NCBI GenBank assembly: GCA_002292925.1
Contig: DBCF01000121.1
Span: 1 to 28,496 of the forward strand
DNA length: 28,496 bases
Direction: 5' to 3'
DNA from: Roseiflexaceae bacterium UBA965
GTDB taxonomy: Bacteria; Chloroflexota; Chloroflexia; Chloroflexales; Roseiflexaceae
Under the pieces are notes generated by a model. The model was not told where the DNA came from. It made no database searches and saw only the letters and a list, made by a program, of their open reading frames with translations. Shown one piece after another: positions 24,050 through 28,496 of this stretch (positions are counted from its first letter, which is position 1; each line of letters opens with the position of its first letter). Made by a program: the position numbers and the translations under genes.

Positions 24050-26659
24050 CTACAATAGCGGTGCTGGACCGCTGTTTAATGTCATACGATATGCTTCGAC
24101 CGCTTCTTGGACCTTGTTTTGCTTGGCGTAGGCATTCCCCAACAAGCGACTACATTCACGGCGAATCTGTGGTTCACCGACTTCGGCGAGGACGTCACGC
24201 AAATCATTGACCACGTCTTCGAGTAGGACCCCATTACGGATCAAGTACCGATATTGCGTGAGTGCCGTGTCATACATACGACATTGCACCGCCACCCGCG
24301 CCACCGACAAACGCAACACCGCGTTTTCAGGGTCTTCTTGGAGTGCCCGCAAGTACCCATCAATCGCGAGGTTCCCCGATACTGCAGCACTCGCGGTATC
24401 AACGGCAGGCACGAGATTCACCATTGGCGTACTTGCTTTGGGGGCTACGACCGGAGGAATCTCACTTACCAACAGTTGCTCGAGATCAGGGGTAATCGGC
24501 GTCATTTCGCCCGATGTCAATCCCAAGTCACGAATCACCTGTGACACATCGAGATCGTTGGGTTGGGTATCAGCCGGGAAGTCGTGTAGGCGCATCCCAT
24601 GGCTCACCGATAATTGACTAAAGTCTGGTTGTTGCTGCACAACCACCGATTCGTCTTCGAGCAATGCCAGAAGCGCATCATGCGTTGCTTGATCACCAGC
24701 GCTGGCACGCGCGACATCATCAGCATCCACCACCCCTTTGCGCAAACCGTGCTCGAGCAATTCGGTCAAGGTTTCGTCGGGTTCAACCGGCGTAAGGCGC
24801 GTATCGGGATCCAACCGTGGTAGCGCCATAGACAATCCGCGCATGCCTTCAGTCAATCCGCTGCCTGGTTGTGCCAATAACGAGGCCAACAAATTATCAC
24901 CATTGTGTGGCTGAGTTGGTACCGGGATCGTGCTTTCATAATCAGGAGTTTGGGTATCGAGTAATGATTCGAGTGTCATTGCAGCTGCGTTGAGCGGTTG
25001 CTTTGCCACGCGATCAGCGCGATTTACGGGGGTACGGGTACGTTCAATCACATTCGCACCACCCAACGTACGAGCGACCACATCCCGCAAATCTTCGGTT
25101 TGGGCAGGGTGATATTTAATCTCTAGGCGTGCGAGAAGCACATACAAATCATCGCTACACGGGGTCGTTTGAATGGTGGTTGTATCAATACGATTGCCAC
25201 CGGTCACTGGCGTATCACGCGGGCTCGCTACCGGGGTATCGCCGTCTTCGCCACCATCAGTGGGGCTTTTTTGCATGACCGTAGCCAAAAACCGGTCATC
25301 ATCATCCACCGGATGATCGATATCAAATGGCACCGCCGTAATATTGCCACCACTCCCATACAATTGCACCGGTTCAGTGGCAACTTCATCGATTTCGGCG
25401 GCTACTGGGGTGGTCGTCGGCACCCGCACGTTGTTGTTTACCGTCACTGTCGACGCAGATGGTCGGGTACCATCACCCAACATGCTTTGGTTCAAGGTCA
25501 TTGTCAAAATAGCAGCTGCAGTCACCACGGGGGCGGCCGTCGTCACCTCAGATGAATTGTTCCCCGCAAATTCCGTATGTATTGGGTCTGCCGGCGCAAC
25601 TACCGCCGTTGCATCGACCACAGTATTGATTGATGTCACCGCATCTGCATGCAATGCTGCTTGCCGTTGCAATGTACGTTGCAACAATATCCCCGTACTA
25701 TCGTGGGCGGTATCATCGAGCATACATGCACAATCATGATCGTGATCGACATCGGTGATTCGGCTCATTTGACGCATCTGCCCCAATACCGATTCGACTT
25801 CATGAACGCCCACCGTCGGCATTTCGGCGGTGACAAGATAAGTTACCCGCACCCCCGAACTCGCCTTGGACTGCACTTGTTGTTGGTACCAAGCCGTATC
25901 ATCCCAAGCCGGGAGCACCCACTCTAGTTGGGCAGGCACGGCATCGCTCCCAAATAACTCATGAGCTGTTTCTAACAATGGATCAAGCGCTTGTGCCCGC
26001 TCCCAACATTTATTGCTCACACTACTATCACGATTACTTTGATAGCGTGCCTCAATCAGATTGGCTTTCAATACCTGCGGCGCATGCAATAACACTTCTT
26101 GGCAAATTTCGTGTGCTTCTGTTTCGTCACCATTACGCCACAACGCCTCTGCCAACGCAACCACATGTTCACGATGTTCAGGGTTTGCGAGTGCCATCTG
26201 ATGAAATTCAGGAATTGCTTGATTGTAGGCATGCGAACGCATAAACAATCGCGCCAGCCCAGACCGACTTAAATGCAAATAGACATCGTGCCGCGCCGTG
26301 CGTTGATAGAGATTCAACAAGCGGGGCCGTAATTCACTCATGTCTGGGCGAATCTCCATCGCCCGCTCGAGATATTTCGTCGCCGCCGCTAAATCACCTT
26401 CGCGCTCCGCTACCGTACTCAATCCCACTTGGGCAATGATGTTCTCGGGGTCGCTCTCGCATACCGATTCAAATGATTCACGCGCCTCGCCCAACGCATT
26501 TGCCGCAATCAACGCCTCGCCCAAATACAACTTGGCTTTGAGATTCTGTGGGAACGCACTTAATACGTGTCGCGCAATCCCTGCCACGCGCTCGTGTTCG
26601 CCGCTCCCCACAGCCTCACGCATACGTTCATATGCACTCTGCAATGTCATTTCACTCAT
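24050..26659 (-). CDS. Long TPR protein with a disordered central region
   Basis: An 869-residue protein with no signal peptide or membrane helix. TPR-type helices fill about 5-235 (for example AKYLERAMEIRP-like units at 92-106) and about 762-869 (YLRALQEDPENAVLRLSVARVA, then LGNAYAKQNKVQEAVEAYRMTL). The roughly 500 residues between are rich in Thr, Val, Asp and Pro, look mostly disordered, and include an unusual HDHDCAC cluster (306-312). Such proteins are usually scaffolds; the partner is unknown. A longer frame begins at 26737, but the ATG at 26659 has AAAGGGG about 5 nt upstream and is preferred. TTGATT-N17-TAGTAT (26746-26774) is a plausible promoter. It is a single-gene unit closed by the hairpin at 23997-24031. 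Confidence 0.82.
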   Translation of the reverse strand: MSEMTLQSAYERMREAVGSGEHERVAGIARHVLSAFPQNLKAKLYLGEALIAANALGEARESFESVCESDPENIIAQVGLSTVAEREGDLAAATKYLERAMEIRPDMSELRPRLLNLYQRTARHDVYLHLSRSGLARLFMRSHAYNQAIPEFHQMALANPEHREHVVALAEALWRNGDETEAHEICQEVLLHAPQVLKANLIEARYQSNRDSSVSNKCWERAQALDPLLETAHELFGSDAVPAQLEWVLPAWDDTAWYQQQVQSKASSGVRVTYLVTAEMPTVGVHEVESVLGQMRQMSRITDVDHDHDCACMLDDTAHDSTGILLQRTLQRQAALHADAVTSINTVVDATAVVAPADPIHTEFAGNNSSEVTTAAPVVTAAAILTMTLNQSMLGDGTRPSASTVTVNNNVRVPTTTPVAAEIDEVATEPVQLYGSGGNITAVPFDIDHPVDDDDRFLATVMQKSPTDGGEDGDTPVASPRDTPVTGGNRIDTTTIQTTPCSDDLYVLLARLEIKYHPAQTEDLRDVVARTLGGANVIERTRTPVNRADRVAKQPLNAAAMTLESLLDTQTPDYESTIPVPTQPHNGDNLLASLLAQPGSGLTEGMRGLSMALPRLDPDTRLTPVEPDETLTELLEHGLRKGVVDADDVARASAGDQATHDALLALLEDESVVVQQQPDFSQLSVSHGMRLHDFPADTQPNDLDVSQVIRDLGLTSGEMTPITPDLEQLLVSEIPPVVAPKASTPMVNLVPAVDTASAAVSGNLAIDGYLRALQEDPENAVLRLSVARVAVQCRMYDTALTQYRYLIRNGVLLEDVVNDLRDVLAEVGEPQIRRECSRLLGNAYAKQNKVQEAVEAYRMTLNSGPAPLL

Positions 26660-26745
26660 CATGACCCCTTTTGCCTTATTACCAATCGCGATTCCTATTC
26701 CCGATTCCCATGATATTAAATTACATTTTGATGACATCTAAAAAT

Positions 26746-26774
26746 ATACTACCATAAATTGTCATATAAATCAA
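26746..26774 (-). promoter_or_regulatory. Sigma70-like promoter of the TPR gene
   Basis: TTGATT and TAGTAT on the minus strand are spaced by 17 nt in an AT-rich spacer, 86 nt before the TPR start. Confidence 0.45.
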
Positions 26775-26858
26775 TACTATAAAATGTAGTTATTTACAAA
26801 TAGGCAACAATACAAATTATTTCCATTATTTTTTCATGAAAAAACCGGTCTAAACACA

Positions 26859-26896
26859 GTTACGCCCCTACGTGACAGCACACGTAGAGGCGTAAC
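26859..26896 (-). terminator. Intrinsic terminator of the glucosaminidase gene
   Basis: GTTACGCCCCTACGTG (26859-26874) pairs with 26881-26896 with one mismatch in 16 positions and a 6-nt loop. On the minus strand a GGTTTTTTC tract follows about 12 nt later. It lies 26 nt past the stop of the secreted glucosaminidase gene. Confidence 0.75.
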
Positions 26897-26922
26897 ATCC
26901 AATCAACGCATTATGTTAGTAC

Positions 26923-28176
26923 TTACGGTAATTGGCGCAACCGCATCATCACATCCAAAATCCGCTGGCCATAGGTGGTACCAGGGAAGGCCCAGCGGCC
27001 ATTCAAGCCAACAATGGTCGGCGCCACGCCACGCAAGTTCGTCGGCAGCGCTCGATAGGCCAATGCTTTGGCAATCAGGGCTTTCTGAGCAGGCGATGCT
27101 TGATCATCACGCAAGGCATAGGCGAGCAAGCGCCCAATATGGGCGGGAATCGCATCATCACGCCATGTGGGGAAGCTGAGGCCTTTTTCCCACATATTGC
27201 GTTGCGTATTAAACACCCAGCCCGGCTGATTGGGGTTTGTCGACGAAGACTGGCCTTCGACTCCCAGCCCTGCCGGGTTATTTTGGGGACGTGCCGACCA
27301 ATAACTCGTCAAATACCCGGTTTCGTGTGCCATTTGGGCAATTGCGAGGAACCAATCGACCCCGACACTCGACCCAACCTGCTCATACGCCTGTACGATG
27401 GTGCGCACATCATCGTAGCTGTAGCCATTATTGACGGCTCGGGGTGCAAGCACGCGTACCGCTTCTTCGACCGTGCCACTGGGCAACCCGAGGATCGGCA
27501 AATCGGCGGGGGGTTTAGGAGGTACAAAATCGCGCATTTCGTTACCCAACAAGCCAAACAACACGTCATACGGGTCGCTGTTTTCGGGGTGCAACTCAAA
27601 ACGAGCCCGCTCGAACCACTGCACTTGGTATTCCTTGCCATCACTCAAGCGCTCGGTAATGATGTCAGATACCGGCAATCCAAACAATGCCAGGCTTTCG
27701 TTTTCTGACACCGTCTCTTTGCTATCGAGGTTGAGCCCATAGCGCCGCCATGTATTCAAAAAGCGCCCACACACGGTATGCCCTGTTTCGGCAAAGGTGC
27801 GGCAATTTTTGCCACTGTCGGTTTTGGGGAAGGTAAACCAGTCACGGGTTTGTTGCGTCAAGCGATCAGCACCCAACCGCCCTAACAACACATCATACGG
27901 GGCTTTGTTTGTGGGGTGAAGCTCAAGCCGGTTGCGCTCAAAGCGTTGCACCGTCAAGGTTTTACCTTCGATGCGCACATCGACTTGCGGGCCAATGGGC
28001 AACCCAAACACCCGCAATCCCCCTTGGGCTTCCCAATAACTACGAATCCGCCCAGAAATACAATAGCCGGTCTCGCTAAAGCACCGTGGCTCGTCAGTTT
28101 GGGCCTGTACGTGGCGTGGCGCACTACCAAGCCACATGCTCATACACACAATAATTACTACAAATTGTCGTACCAT
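26923..28176 (-). CDS. Secreted glucosaminidase with two Cys/W/G repeats
   Basis: An exported, probably peptidoglycan-cleaving protein of 417 residues. A signal peptide ends near VQAQ (23-26). Two related repeats follow: residues 32-105 and 125-213, each with CF/F-x-ETG..(C)-x-G-R-(I/F), a Trp, FGLP, (F)ER-x-R(L/F)ELHP and PYDVL(L/F)G-LG. Repeat 1 has C32 and C39; repeat 2 has C125 and C136. A glucosaminidase (GH73-like) domain covers about 235-415, with the likely catalytic E285 in AQMAHETGYLTSYW. NNPAGLGV (299-306) is typical. In-frame starts at 28191 (TTG) and 28188 exist, but the ATG at 28176 has GAGG about 5 nt upstream and a clean signal peptide. The repeats probably bind the envelope. 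Confidence 0.85.
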   Translation of the reverse strand: MVRQFVVIIVCMSMWLGSAPRHVQAQTDEPRCFSETGYCISGRIRSYWEAQGGLRVFGLPIGPQVDVRIEGKTLTVQRFERNRLELHPTNKAPYDVLLGRLGADRLTQQTRDWFTFPKTDSGKNCRTFAETGHTVCGRFLNTWRRYGLNLDSKETVSENESLALFGLPVSDIITERLSDGKEYQVQWFERARFELHPENSDPYDVLFGLLGNEMRDFVPPKPPADLPILGLPSGTVEEAVRVLAPRAVNNGYSYDDVRTIVQAYEQVGSSVGVDWFLAIAQMAHETGYLTSYWSARPQNNPAGLGVEGQSSSTNPNQPGWVFNTQRNMWEKGLSFPTWRDDAIPAHIGRLLAYALRDDQASPAQKALIAKALAYRALPTNLRGVAPTIVGLNGRWAFPGTTYGQRILDVMMRLRQLP

Positions 28177-28203
28177 AATACCTCGCATCAATACAATGTA
28201 CGA

Positions 28204-28232
28204 AAAACGTCGACCTTAAGGGTCGACGTTTT
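28204..28232 (-). terminator. Terminator of tRNA-Pro
   Basis: AAAACGTCGACC (28204-28215) pairs perfectly with 28221-28232 around a 5-nt loop. On the minus strand the stem ends in GTTTTTCG. It lies 23 nt past the tRNA 3' end. Confidence 0.85.
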
Positions 28233-28255
28233 GGGTGCTCATAATGAGCGTTTGT

Positions 28256-28332
28256 TGGTCGGGGCGAGAGGATTTGAACCTCCGGCCTCATGAACCCCAT
28301 TCATGTGCGCTACCAGGCTGCGCTACGCCCCG
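28256..28332 (-). tRNA. tRNA-Pro (GGG), CCA encoded
   Basis: On the minus strand the acceptor stem CGGGGCG pairs with CGCCCCG, followed by the discriminator A and an encoded CCA. The D arm is GCGC-AGCCUGGUA-GCGC. The anticodon stem CAUGA/UCAUG encloses the loop AUGGGGU with anticodon GGG at 28296-28298. The T arm has GGUUCAAAUCC. The CGGGG start and CCUGGUAGCGC D arm are typical of proline tRNAs. It reads proline CCC and CCU codons. The total length is 77 nt including CCA. Confidence 0.95.
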
Positions 28333-28348
28333 TCATTCCAACACGCTA

Positions 28349-28378
28349 ATAGTACGCTACAACCATAGCCTATGTCAA
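28349..28378 (-). promoter_or_regulatory. Sigma70 promoter of tRNA-Pro
   Basis: TTGACA (28373-28378) and TACTAT (28349-28354) on the minus strand are spaced by 18 nt. The expected start of transcription is about 10 nt before the tRNA 5' end. This is the best -35/-10 pair in the window. Confidence 0.7.
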
Positions 28379-28459
28379 ATCGAATTTGCAAGCAATATGA
28401 AATATGGTGAAATGGGCACGTCTTTATTGTCTCGCGCAGAGCATTCACACTTCCGGAGG

Positions 28460-28496
28460 GCGAATAGCGGCGAATGAATTCGCCGGCATGATTCGC
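28460..28496. repeat. Nested palindrome at the window end
   Basis: An inner perfect 8-bp stem CGGCGAAT/ATTCGCCG (28468-28475 and 28478-28485) sits inside an outer GCGAAT/ATTCGC pair (28460-28465 and 28491-28496). The core GGCGAATGAATTCGCC looks like a REP-type intergenic repeat and may continue beyond the window. The TGTCTCGCGCAGAGC segment just before it (about 28427-28441) resembles 11639-11653. Confidence 0.55.

Noticed and set aside
28256..28332. Reading the tRNA as tRNA-Met because of the CAUGA/UCAUG anticodon stem.
   Set aside because: The seven-base loop AUGGGGU places GGG at the anticodon, and the acceptor and D arms are those of tRNA-Pro.
1..28496. CRISPR array, insertion sequence or prophage.
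   Set aside because: No regularly spaced repeats, transposase motifs or phage structural genes were seen on either strand.

Overview
The window looks like chromosomal DNA of a member of the Chloroflexota, probably class Chloroflexia (Herpetosiphon/Roseiflexus-like). This is inferred from gene content and style and was not tested by any search. The cues are a type 2 isopentenyl-diphosphate isomerase, a secreted protein with two W/G/F-rich Cys repeats fused to a glucosaminidase, a soluble GAF/HisKA_2 kinase, a membrane-anchored M23 peptidase with a golvesin-like tail, and genes of balanced composition separated by very AT-rich spacers. I see no phage, insertion sequence or CRISPR array.

Layout. 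1-545 is an AT-rich spacer with two large inverted repeats, followed by an orphan OmpR-type response regulator (546-1214, -). Next is a two-gene membrane operon (1388-3678, -) whose products share one transmembrane layout; the longer one adds TPR and Ig-like parts. A multi-pass membrane protein (4251-5402, +) runs tail to tail into a tightly coupled five-gene operon (11535 down to 5399, -): cyclophilin, M23 peptidase, GAF histidine kinase, M24 peptidase and ScpB. Divergent from it is fni - orphan TaqI-like specificity domain - recF (11856-15070, +). corA (15093-16049, -) is followed by the divergent agmatinase-type gene speB (16123-17016, +), which abuts a convergent PLP decarboxylase gene (17017-18429, -).

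18556-20315 (+) holds an alpha/beta hydrolase gene and a gene whose product aligns by eye along its length with FtsZ but lacks the tubulin GTPase signature. This is the most unusual gene in the window. The pair has its own candidate promoter and ends at a perfect 18-bp hairpin, followed by an interleaved inverted repeat. Then, all on the minus strand, come glcE, glcD, an NAD-dependent epimerase/dehydratase, a long TPR protein, a secreted glucosaminidase and tRNA-Pro(GGG), with well-formed terminators between several units. The window ends in a nested palindrome.

Functionally, much of the window concerns the envelope and cell cycle (M23 peptidase, glucosaminidase, secreted cyclophilin, ScpB, FtsZ-like protein). 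Housekeeping and metabolic functions are recF, fni, corA, speB, glcDE and tRNA-Pro. A regulatory pattern recurs: a GGTATAAT-like -10 element with no clear -35 lies 30-36 nt before five start codons on both strands.
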